36,007 nt of DNA from Deltaproteobacteria bacterium. Lineage in GTDB: Bacteria > Myxococcota > JACRCW01 > JAFGSX01. The notes under the pieces were generated by a model, which was given only the letters and a program-made list of their open reading frames with translations, was not told the origin of the DNA and ran no database searches. Numbering within the stretch: position 1 is the stretch's first letter; each line of letters starts with the position of its first letter. Both the position numbers and the translations under genes were made by a program. The stretch is taken from assembly GCA_016934455.1 (NCBI GenBank), contig JAFGSX010000006.1, positions 1 to 36,007 on the forward strand, in the 5' to 3' direction. Of this stretch, positions 7,575 to 14,890 are shown piece by piece.

Positions 7575-9737
7575 GAACCTCACCTCGACCCGAAGCTGTC
7601 CCTCGACACCGGCCTCGTCGACGCCGGAGCCGTGCACGCGGTAGCTGGTGTCGAGCAGGTTGTGCAGCGCCGCGCTCACGAAGACGTGCTCGAGCGCCAG
7701 GAAGCTGGCGCGCAGGCCGAGCACGAAGTAGCCCGGCGTGCCTCCCGCGGGGATGCGCGAATCGGCCAGGTCGCGCGCCGAGAGCCGCGTCTGCGCCAGC
7801 GCCCACAGCGAGTAGACGCCCAGCATCAGCCGGTCGACCGGGTAGGAGCGCAGGCCGACCGTGCCGTTGGGCGGCGGGATGCGCGACAGCGGCTCGGCGT
7901 TGGTGATGTCCTGTCCGTAGCAGTAACTCAGCGTGCCGTAGGCCTCGGTGTGGGCCGGCAGCTCCAGCCGCGCCTCGGCCTCGGCGCCCCAGAGCAGACC
8001 GAGCCCGGCGTTCTGCCGCTTGAAGACCAGCTCGCCGTCGAACCGGTCGCGGCCCTGGTAGAGGCCCGGCCGGCGCACGATCAGATCGTGCAGCGCGCTG
8101 GCGTAGGCCGCCACCGCACCTCCCAGCGGGCCCAGGTCGAAGCGCCAGACGCCCTCGATGCTGGTGATGCGCTCGGGCCCGAGCGCCACCGCGTCCGCGA
8201 ACTCGTAGCCGCCGCCGAACACGTCGCGGCCGGTCAGGTCGTACAAGTTGGGCGCGCGAAAGCCGTGCGCCACGCCGAGGCCGACGCTGATCGGCAGCGG
8301 GGCCCGGTACTCGCCGAACAGGCTGGCCGACGGGGCGCCGAAGCTGCGGTCGAGCGGCTGCTCCAGGCGCACGCCGCTGGCGTCGGCGGCGCTGGCGCGA
8401 AAACCGCTGAAGCGCGCGCCCGCCACCGCCGACAGCCGGCGCCCCAGCGTCAGCCGCTCCTCGACGAACAGCCCGCCCGCGGTGTACTGGCTGTCGTCGG
8501 CGACGGTGGTGTCCGCTGGCATCGGCTCGCCGCGGCCGGCCTCGGTCTCGGCGTCCAGGCTGCGCAGGCTCTTGCGCCAGGCCTGGCTGTCGACCAGGTC
8601 GTGCGAGACCTCGCCGCCGACGGTGGTGTGGAGCGCGACCGGACCGAGCTGCAGCGGGCTGTGCGCCAGCCGGGCGCTGCCGCCCAACACCAGGTCGTCG
8701 TCCTGCTTGGTCTCGAGCCGGCCGCGGTCCCAGCGCAGGCGCTCGGTCAGCTCGTGGAAGTTTTGCAGCGAGAGCTGGGCGCTGGCGTCGTCGAAGAGGC
8801 CGAGCTGGCGCGTCCGGTAACCCAGGCCGGCCAGGTCCAGGTTCTGCTCCGCGACCGTGCGGCAGTCCTTGATCTGGCCATTGCCGTAGCGGCTGCACTT
8901 GTCGGGCCGCGGCGCGTCGAGCTGGCGCATCCCCAGGTAGCTCGCGGTCAGCAGGTGCCCGGTCAGCGGCTCGTACAGCACCTTGGCCTCGGCCGCGCCC
9001 TGGCGGTAGCTCGAGAAATCCTGCACGCCGGTGGCCCTGCCGCCGCGCAGGTTGCCAAACTCGGCCAGGTCGCCGCCGCCGCGCACCGCCAGGCTGCGGC
9101 TGCCGCTGGCGGCCTCGATCCGCACCTGCTTGGCGTCGGCGGCCGAGCGGTAGCCGGCGGCGAGCTCGCCGTGCAGGTCGAAACCCTCGTCGAGGAAGTG
9201 CGGGCTCTTGGTGTGCAGTTGCACCACGCCGCCCAGCGCGTCGCTGCCGAAGCGCACGCTGGCCGGGCCGCGCAGCACCTCGACGCGGTCGAGCGCCTCG
9301 GGGTCGATGGTGTTGAGGTACTGCAGTGGGCCGGTGCGCCAGATCGCGTTGTTGAGACGGATGCCGTCGACCAGCACCAGCACCTGGTTGCCGACTAGGC
9401 CGCGGATGATGGGCGAGCCGCCGCAGGGCGAGGTCTGCTGCACGGTGACGCCCGGCAGGCCGGCCAGAGCCTCGGGCGCGGTGCGCGGGTTGGCGTCCTC
9501 CAGTTGCCGCTGCTCGAGCACCGAGCTCGCGCGGCCGGTGGAGTCGAGCGGCTCGGGCTCCGGCGGCGTGGCGGGCGGCGCGGAGTCCGTCGATGCGGTG
9601 ACCACCAGCGGCGGCGCCGGGGCGACCGTGGGCGCGGGCGCGGACTCGGCGGCGGTCTCATCCGGATCCTCGGCCCGGACTAGCGCCGGCACCAGGAGCG
9701 CAGCGAGCGCCAGCCAGCGGCAGGGATGCGCGGTCAT
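7572..9737 (-). CDS. TonB-dependent outer-membrane receptor
   Basis: 721 residues. There is a signal peptide (about 1-22), an Ala/Pro/Glu-rich spacer, a TonB-box-like PLVVTAS near residue 45, then the plug domain: VLEQRQLED, LAGLPGVTVQQTS, PIIRGLVGNQVLVLVDGIRLN, and DRVEVLRGPASVRFGSDALGGVVQL. The rest alternates as a beta-barrel and ends in LRVEVRF with the C-terminal Phe of outer-membrane proteins. Such receptors import siderophores, cobalamin or similar; the substrate is not evident. Its ATG directly abuts the TAG of the DNA ligase gene, so it is probably co-transcribed and translationally coupled. No ExbB/ExbD/TonB is in the window. Confidence 0.93.
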   Translation of the reverse strand: MTAHPCRWLALAALLVPALVRAEDPDETAAESAPAPTVAPAPPLVVTASTDSAPPATPPEPEPLDSTGRASSVLEQRQLEDANPRTAPEALAGLPGVTVQQTSPCGGSPIIRGLVGNQVLVLVDGIRLNNAIWRTGPLQYLNTIDPEALDRVEVLRGPASVRFGSDALGGVVQLHTKSPHFLDEGFDLHGELAAGYRSAADAKQVRIEAASGSRSLAVRGGGDLAEFGNLRGGRATGVQDFSSYRQGAAEAKVLYEPLTGHLLTASYLGMRQLDAPRPDKCSRYGNGQIKDCRTVAEQNLDLAGLGYRTRQLGLFDDASAQLSLQNFHELTERLRWDRGRLETKQDDDLVLGGSARLAHSPLQLGPVALHTTVGGEVSHDLVDSQAWRKSLRSLDAETEAGRGEPMPADTTVADDSQYTAGGLFVEERLTLGRRLSAVAGARFSGFRASAADASGVRLEQPLDRSFGAPSASLFGEYRAPLPISVGLGVAHGFRAPNLYDLTGRDVFGGGYEFADAVALGPERITSIEGVWRFDLGPLGGAVAAYASALHDLIVRRPGLYQGRDRFDGELVFKRQNAGLGLLWGAEAEARLELPAHTEAYGTLSYCYGQDITNAEPLSRIPPPNGTVGLRSYPVDRLMLGVYSLWALAQTRLSARDLADSRIPAGGTPGYFVLGLRASFLALEHVFVSAALHNLLDTSYRVHGSGVDEAGVEGQLRVEVRF

Positions 9738-11783
9738 CTATTTTTCACCCTTCCCCTCGAGCAGCTCGAAGAAGCGCTGCTCGGTGATGATCTGGATCCC
9801 GGCGCCGGCCTTGTTGTACCTGTCGGCGCTCTGCTGCTTGCTCGACTTCTTGTTGTCGCCCCGCAGCGGCGAGCCCTCGTCGCCGACCACCAGGTAGTCC
9901 AGGTCCTTGACCACGCTGCCCGGGGTGGTGCCGCCGACCGCGCGCACGCGCTTCTGGGCGCTCTTGCGGTCGAGCCGGATCAGGCCGCCGGTAAAGACCA
10001 CCGACTTGCCCGACAGCGGATGGTCGCTCGGCGCGGCGGCGCGGGGCATGGTCACCTGCACGTGCCGCAGCAACTCGTCGATGCGCGGGCCGAGCTGGCG
10101 CAGCCCGTCGGCGATGTTGCGGCTGCGCTCCTCGCCCAGCCCCTCGATCTGCGCGAGCTGCTCGGCCGTGGCGCGCCGGATCGGGTCGAGCGCGCCGAGG
10201 TGATCGACCAGCTTGTCGGCCATCACCGGCCCCAGGTCCTCGATGCCGAGCGCCACCAGGAAGGTGGCGAGCGGGATGTTGCGGCGGGCGGCGATGGCGT
10301 CGACCAGCTTGTTGGCCAGCACCTCGCCGATCCGCACCTGCTTGGGCTCCTGATCCGGCGCCGGCGCGAGCGCGCTCTCCTTGAGCGAGAGAAGCTGCTC
10401 CGCGGTCAGCTCGAAGAAATCGGCCGATCGCCTGACCAGACCCTGGCGCACCAGCGCGTCGAGGTGCTCCCAGCCAAACCCGTCGATCTCGAACACCTTG
10501 CAGAAATGGTCGAGCGCGGCCACCAGCGCGTCGTGGCAGGTGTCGGGCCTGGTGCAGAACAGGAACTTGTCGCGGCGCTCGGTCGGCGCCCCGCAGGACG
10601 GGCAGCGCCCGGGGACGGCGCTGGCGCGGTCGCCCGCCTGCACCACTCTCTCGACGTGGGGGATCACCTCGCCGCGGCGGGTCATCTGCACCAGGCAGCC
10701 GTCGGTCACGCCCAGCTTCTCGAAGTACTCGAGGTTGTGCAGCGAGGCGCGGCTGACGCTGGCGCCGCTGAGCACGACCGGATCGACGATCGCGACCGGC
10801 GTGATGCGGCCGGTGCGCGAGACGCTCCATTCGACGGACTGCAGCGTCGACTCGCCGGTGTCGCCCTGGAACTTGAAGGCGATGGCGTAGGTCGGATGGT
10901 GCGCGGTCCGCTCGTGCCGGCGCTGCTCGGCCAGGTCGTCGGCCTTGATGACGACGCCGTCGGCATCGCAGTCGAGGTCGCGCGCGGCCTGCGCGGTCCG
11001 CTGCACCGCGTCCCACACGGCGTCGAAATCGGCGGACTCGACGCGCAGCATCGGCGGCACGGCAAAGCCGTGCTGCTCGAGCCACCGCCGTTTGTCCCAC
11101 TCGCAGCCCAGGCGCAGATCCCGTGCCGGAGACCCGCCGGGGGTTTCGAGAAGGTCGTAGGCGAAGAAGGAGAGGCCGTAGTCGGCGGTTCGCTGCGGGT
11201 CCTTCTGCTTGATGGCGCCCGCGGTCAGGTTGCGGGCGTTGGCGAAGGTCCCGGCGAACTTCTCCTCGAACCGGGACCGCGCCAGGTAGAGCTCACCGCG
11301 CACCTCGACCGCGCCGCCGTCGAGCTGCTGCGGGATGGCCTGCACCCGGCGCGCGTTGGCGGTGACGTCCTCCCCGCGCTCGCCGTCGCCGCGGGTGGCC
11401 GCCTGCGCCAGCCGACCCCGGGCGTCGTAGCGCAGGCTGCACGCCACGCCGTCGATCTTGGGCGAGAGGACCAGCGCGCCGACGATCTTGCGCTTCTTGG
11501 TCCGGGGCGTCTCGATGAAGGCCAGCACCTCGTCGCGGCTGTAGGCCTTGTCGAGGCTGAGCATGGGGGTGAGGTGCGCGACGGCGGTGCCGGCGACGGT
11601 CTCGCCCAGGTCGCTGAGCAGCGGGCTGGCGGGCCTGAGGCGCCGCAGGCGGCGTATCAGCCGGTCGTAGTCGGTGTCGCTGATCTCGGGCCGGTGCAGG
11701 TCGTGGTACAGGTGGTTGTGGTGCGCGATCAGCCGCTCGAGGTCGTCGGTGCTCAGCGTCTCCAGCGGCGGCAACCTGGCCAT
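9738..11783 (-). CDS. ligA: NAD-dependent DNA ligase, divergent LigA
   Basis: 681 residues, close to usual LigA length. Domain Ia has LYHDLHRPEISDTDYD; the catalytic lysine is K109 in SPKIDG. TRGDGERGEDVTAN, EVRGELYL, DGVVIKADD, YAIAFKF, SRTGRITPVA and RRGEVIPHV follow in canonical order. A four-Cys zinc finger (CPSC...C....C) is near 400-425, HhH repeats follow, and a C-terminal BRCT (SGKSVVFTGGL) ends the protein. Oddities: the usual DSPT.RVG segment is replaced by ASPLLSDLG, FANPRN is FANARN, and the BRCT has a Lys/Ser-rich insertion. It may be a second LigA rather than the housekeeping copy. A -10-like TATAAC lies 6 nt before the ATG with no Shine-Dalgarno. It is followed with no gap by a TonB receptor gene. 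Confidence 0.9.
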   Translation of the reverse strand: MARLPPLETLSTDDLERLIAHHNHLYHDLHRPEISDTDYDRLIRRLRRLRPASPLLSDLGETVAGTAVAHLTPMLSLDKAYSRDEVLAFIETPRTKKRKIVGALVLSPKIDGVACSLRYDARGRLAQAATRGDGERGEDVTANARRVQAIPQQLDGGAVEVRGELYLARSRFEEKFAGTFANARNLTAGAIKQKDPQRTADYGLSFFAYDLLETPGGSPARDLRLGCEWDKRRWLEQHGFAVPPMLRVESADFDAVWDAVQRTAQAARDLDCDADGVVIKADDLAEQRRHERTAHHPTYAIAFKFQGDTGESTLQSVEWSVSRTGRITPVAIVDPVVLSGASVSRASLHNLEYFEKLGVTDGCLVQMTRRGEVIPHVERVVQAGDRASAVPGRCPSCGAPTERRDKFLFCTRPDTCHDALVAALDHFCKVFEIDGFGWEHLDALVRQGLVRRSADFFELTAEQLLSLKESALAPAPDQEPKQVRIGEVLANKLVDAIAARRNIPLATFLVALGIEDLGPVMADKLVDHLGALDPIRRATAEQLAQIEGLGEERSRNIADGLRQLGPRIDELLRHVQVTMPRAAAPSDHPLSGKSVVFTGGLIRLDRKSAQKRVRAVGGTTPGSVVKDLDYLVVGDEGSPLRGDNKKSSKQQSADRYNKAGAGIQIITEQRFFELLEGKGEK

Positions 11784-11789
11784 GGCCGC

Positions 11790-11795
11790 GTTATA
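11790..11795 (-). promoter_or_regulatory. -10 box of ligase gene (leaderless candidate)
   Basis: TATAAC on the minus strand, 6 nt before the ATG at 11783. A weak -35 (TGGCCA, 11813-11818) lies 17 nt upstream. Confidence 0.45.
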
Positions 11796-11855
11796 GAACG
11801 GCGCGTCGGCGCTGGCCAGCGGTCAGCGCGCGGTCGCCAGCGCGATCGCCCGTGC

Positions 11856-11861
11856 TATACT
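11856..11861 (+). promoter_or_regulatory. extended -10 box (leaderless candidate)
   Basis: TGCTATACT places TATACT at 11856-11861 with an upstream TG, 7 nt before the ATG at 11869. No Shine-Dalgarno is present between. Confidence 0.5.
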
Positions 11862-11868
11862 GCCGGAC

Positions 11869-12288
11869 ATGCGACGTCGCATCTTGCCATCTCTGTTGCT
11901 CGCCGTCGTCGGGCTGGCGCTGGCCGTCGGCTGCCGCGGCGGCTCAGACCCCGAGGCCGCGCTGCAGGGTTTTCTGTCGGCGCTGCGGCGCGGTGACGCC
12001 GAGGCGGCCTGGAACGGCTTCTCCCGTCAGACCCGCGACGGCCTGGAGGCCTTCTGGCAGGCCAAGGCGCCGCCGGGCAGCGCGCGCCGGCCGGTCAAGG
12101 AGGTGCTTTTTGAAAGCGGCCTGGTGCGCACCATGCGCGAGGTGGTGCGGGTCGAGGTGATCACGCAGTCGGGCGGCAAGGCGGTGCTCGAGTTGATCGA
12201 CGACGCCGACGAGAAGCAGCAGTTGCGCATGGTGCTCGAGGACGGCGGCTGGAAGGTCGACCTCGATCTGCCCAAACCCCGGGCCTGA
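11869..12288 (+). CDS. small lipoprotein with NTF2-like (DUF4878-type) domain
   Basis: 139 residues. The signal ends in a lipobox LAVGC, so it should be lipidated at Cys23. PEAALQGFLSALRRGDAEAAWNGFS is the first helix pair of DUF4878/NTF2-like proteins, and the second half gives strands ending in LRMVLEDGGWKVDL, the usual close of this fold. Such domains bind small ligands or partner proteins; no catalytic residue is evident. It is followed after 2 nt by the DUF1460 gene, so the two form an operon and may act together at the cell wall. The start follows a -10 box by 7 nt. Confidence 0.85.
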   Translation: MRRRILPSLLLAVVGLALAVGCRGGSDPEAALQGFLSALRRGDAEAAWNGFSRQTRDGLEAFWQAKAPPGSARRPVKEVLFESGLVRTMREVVRVEVITQSGGKAVLELIDDADEKQQLRMVLEDGGWKVDLDLPKPRA

Positions 12289-12290
12289 CC

Positions 12291-13187
12291 ATGCTGGCGG
12301 TCCCGGTCATCTGCGCCGTCGCCGGTGTCTGGATCGGCGCGGCCGCGCCGGCGGCGCACAGCTACGATCCGCCCGACGACGCGGCGCTCGAGCTGTTGAT
12401 CGCGGCGGCGCAGGCCGAACCCGACCTGGGTCGCCGCGTCGAGCTGGTGTCGCGCCGCTTTCTCGATGCGCCCTACCGGCTGTCGCCGCTGGGCGAGGGG
12501 GCTGGCCCGTCGCCCGATCCCGACCCGCGCTTCACGGTCGCGGCGTTCGACTGCACCACCTTCGTCGAGACCGTGCTCGCGCTCAGCCTGGCGCCCGATC
12601 TGGCCAGCGCGCACGCGCTGCTCGACCGCATCCGCTATCGCGACGGTAGCGCCGAGTTCGGCCGGCGCAATCATTTCCCGATGGCGCAGTGGGTGCCCAA
12701 CAACATCCGCGCCGGCTTTCTGGTCGACGTCACGCGCCGGATCGGTGGCGAGCGCACCGCGCTGGCGAGCAAGCGGCTCGGCCCCGACGTCTGGCAGAAG
12801 AGCCGCGCCAAGAACCTGCCGCCGCTGACGCCGGAGATGATCCCGGTCGGCACCTTCGAGCTGCCGGTGATCCCGATCGCCGCGGTGCCGGAGGTCGCCG
12901 ACCGGATCCCGGCCGGCAGCGTGCTCTCGATCGTGCGCGCCGATTACCGCTCGATACCGTTTCGGGTCACCCACCAGGGCGTGGTGGTGCGCCGGCAGGG
13001 CCGCACCTATCTGCGCCACGCCGGCCGCGCCGGCTTCCAGCGCGTGGTCGACGAGCCGCTGCTGCGGCACCTCGAGCGCGCCGCGGCCTATCTGAAGTGG
13101 CCGGTCACCGGCGTCAACCTGCTGCAGCCGCAGGTGCCCAGGGATCTCGACGCCATGCTCGGCCGCGCGGCGTCGGCGCCGCAGTGA
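12291..13187 (+). CDS. DUF1460 family exported protein (NlpC/P60-like cell-wall amidase candidate)
   Basis: 298 residues. A signal peptide (about 1-24, ending AAPAAHS) is followed by the DUF1460 core: FDCTTFVETVLAL (nucleophile Cys), RYRDGSAEFGRRNHFPMAQWVPNN (candidate catalytic His), then VTHQGVVVRR and YLRHAG near residues 220-245. DUF1460 proteins belong to the NlpC/P60 superfamily and are thought to cleave peptidoglycan amides, usually around 250-280 residues, so this one is complete. Its start is 2 nt after the lipoprotein stop. It ends 4 nt from the convergent Asp-pentad lipoprotein. Confidence 0.85.
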   Translation: MLAVPVICAVAGVWIGAAAPAAHSYDPPDDAALELLIAAAQAEPDLGRRVELVSRRFLDAPYRLSPLGEGAGPSPDPDPRFTVAAFDCTTFVETVLALSLAPDLASAHALLDRIRYRDGSAEFGRRNHFPMAQWVPNNIRAGFLVDVTRRIGGERTALASKRLGPDVWQKSRAKNLPPLTPEMIPVGTFELPVIPIAAVPEVADRIPAGSVLSIVRADYRSIPFRVTHQGVVVRRQGRTYLRHAGRAGFQRVVDEPLLRHLERAAAYLKWPVTGVNLLQPQVPRDLDAMLGRAASAPQ

Positions 13188-13191
13188 CGGG

Positions 13192-13650
13192 CTAGCTGTC
13201 CGCGCTCGCCGTGTCCTCGGACCCGCTGTCCGGCGGCGCCGCGTCCTCCCTAGCCGCGTCGGTCTCGGCAGCGTCCGGCTGCGCGGCATCCGCCTGAGCG
13301 GCGTCGGGCTCGGCCGAATCGGGCTCGGCCGAATCGGGCTGGGCCGCGTCCGGCTGCGTGCAGCCGCAGTCGTCGTCCGCGCTGTCGCGCGCCGCCTGGT
13401 CCGGCGCCGCGGCGTCGGTTCGCCGGTCGCGCGGGCCGGCATCCTGCGCACTGCGATCGGACTGTGCGGCGTCGGGCGGCGCCTGCCGGCAGACGAAGTT
13501 GATGCAGTAGAGAGGCTCCGGGCAATCGCGCGTCGTCGAGCAATAGATGACGCCACCACCGTCGAAGGTGGGGTTGGGGGTATCGGGAGTACAGGCGGCC
13601 AGGGCCGAGCCGGTGACCGCAGCCAGCAGCAGACAGCGCAGGGTGATCAT
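13192..13650 (-). CDS. Asp-pentad, Cys-containing lipoprotein
   Basis: 152 residues from the ATG at 13648-13650; a start at 13680 is possible but would place extra residues before the signal and overlap the upstream gene more. MITLRCLLLAAVTGSALAAC is a lipoprotein signal. Mature residues include a four-Cys module (CSTTRDC, then PLYC, then C; spacing x5-x5-x4) that recurs in other exported proteins here. The rest is almost wholly Asp-x4 pentads (DAAQP, DSAEP, DAAET...), broken by a DDDCGC segment. No enzymatic domain is seen. Likely an extended surface protein or stalk. It slightly follows the GT2 gene (13661) and may be in its transcript. Confidence 0.75.
   Translation of the reverse strand: MITLRCLLLAAVTGSALAACTPDTPNPTFDGGGVIYCSTTRDCPEPLYCINFVCRQAPPDAAQSDRSAQDAGPRDRRTDAAAPDQAARDSADDDCGCTQPDAAQPDSAEPDSAEPDAAQADAAQPDAAETDAAREDAAPPDSGSEDTASADS
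13305..13342 (-). repeat. 15-bp tandem repeat coding DSAEP pentads
   Basis: Two identical 15-bp units (13305-13319 and 13320-13334) plus a partial third, in frame. This suggests the pentad tract grows by slippage or unequal exchange. Confidence 0.7.
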
Positions 13651-13660
13651 ACTGCCCACG

Positions 13661-14851
13661 CTAGCAACTTCCTCTGCCATCGCTCAAGCGCGAAGCGACG
13701 CTGGCGGCAGCCCGGGGGTTGGCGTAGGCGCGGCCCTTCCAGGTCAGCGGCGAGCGGCCGAAGCTGACCCGCACCAGCGTGGCAGCCACGATCGCCGACG
13801 CCAGCGGCGCCAGCGGCGCAAACAGCGGCGCGGCGCGGGCGCGCGCGCGCAGCGCGATCTGAAAGCTCGTCGGCAACAGCCAGCCGACGGCTCCCGCGGC
13901 CGCGCTCCAGCGATCGCCGGCGATGGCGGCGGCGAGGCCCGCCAGCAGCGACGCCAGCGGCAGCCAGGACATGAGCAGCACGAAGCCGGCCACGCCCAGC
14001 GCCCGCCGGCGGCTGGACCCGAGCAGCGCGAACAGGTTCTTGCTCCAGCCCGCCACGTGCTCGGCCAGCGTGCCGTACATGCGAGTGCGCACCAGCGCCT
14101 GGCCGTCGACCACCAGCAGCCGCAGCCCCTGCGCCTTGGCGCGCTGCGCCAGCGCCACGTCTTCGAGCACCTCGCCGCGTACCGCGGCAAAGCCGCCGCT
14201 GGCGGCGTAGGCGGCGCGGCGGAACAGCATCGCCTGGCCGTTGAGAAAGGCGCACTGATCGGCCGCGTCGTTGACCCGCGGCGGCGGAAAGCGCAGCGTG
14301 GCCACGCTGGCGAAGTTGGGTCCGAGCAGGCCGGCCCAGAAGCCGTCGCACGCCAGCTCGGGCAGGGGCGAGACGACATCGGCGCGGTTAACCTCGAGCG
14401 CCGCCACCAGCGCCGCCACGGCGTCAGGCGCCAGCTCGACGTCGGCGTCGATGAACAGCAGCAGCTCGGCGCCGCCGCCGTAGGCCTCGAGGCCGCGGGT
14501 CAGGGCGTGCGTCTTGCCGCACCAGCCGGCGGGCAGCTCGCCGCTGCCGTGCACCACCCGCCAGCTCGGATCGCCGGCGGCCGCGGCGTCGAGCAGGGAC
14601 GCCGAGCCGTCGGTCGAGCCGTCGTCGTAGAACAGCGCGTCGAGCCGGACCCCGCGCTGCGCGGCGAGCGCGGCCAAAAACGGCCGCAGGCCGTCCGCCT
14701 CGTCGCGCACCGGCACCAGCGCCACGACGTGCGGCGGCGGTCGGCCGGGCGGCGCGGCCGTGAGCCGGGGCGTGCGCCGGATCGCGACCTGGGCGCGGAT
14801 GAAGGTGGCGACCCAGAAGACGATCGCCAGGGTTGCGATCAGCTCGGCCAT
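13661..14851 (-). CDS. membrane-anchored family 2 glycosyltransferase (HpnB/CrtQ-like)
   Basis: 396 residues. An N-terminal helix (1-20) is followed by the GT2 domain: VALVPVRDEADGL, FYDDGSTDGS, the PAGWCGKTHAL segment typical of HpnB and carotenoid CrtQ/CruC glycosyltransferases, FIDADVEL (DxD) and GEVLEDVALAQRAK (ED). Two to three hydrophobic segments occupy about 280-365. Homologues glycosylate hopanoids, carotenoids or related lipids; the acceptor cannot be read here. Starts 39 nt after the amidohydrolase stop and may share its transcript. The last 20 nt overlap a possible longer start of the next gene. Confidence 0.85.
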   Translation of the reverse strand: MAELIATLAIVFWVATFIRAQVAIRRTPRLTAAPPGRPPPHVVALVPVRDEADGLRPFLAALAAQRGVRLDALFYDDGSTDGSASLLDAAAAGDPSWRVVHGSGELPAGWCGKTHALTRGLEAYGGGAELLLFIDADVELAPDAVAALVAALEVNRADVVSPLPELACDGFWAGLLGPNFASVATLRFPPPRVNDAADQCAFLNGQAMLFRRAAYAASGGFAAVRGEVLEDVALAQRAKAQGLRLLVVDGQALVRTRMYGTLAEHVAGWSKNLFALLGSSRRRALGVAGFVLLMSWLPLASLLAGLAAAIAGDRWSAAAGAVGWLLPTSFQIALRARARAAPLFAPLAPLASAIVAATLVRVSFGRSPLTWKGRAYANPRAAASVASRLSDGRGSC

Positions 14852-14890
14852 GGGAATCGGTGCGCCTGTCCAGGGCGAGCGGTTAGGCGG

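Noticed and set aside
13305-13342. Tandem repeat as a mobile or regulatory element
   Set aside because: The 15-bp units are in frame and encode the protein's pentads, which explains them.
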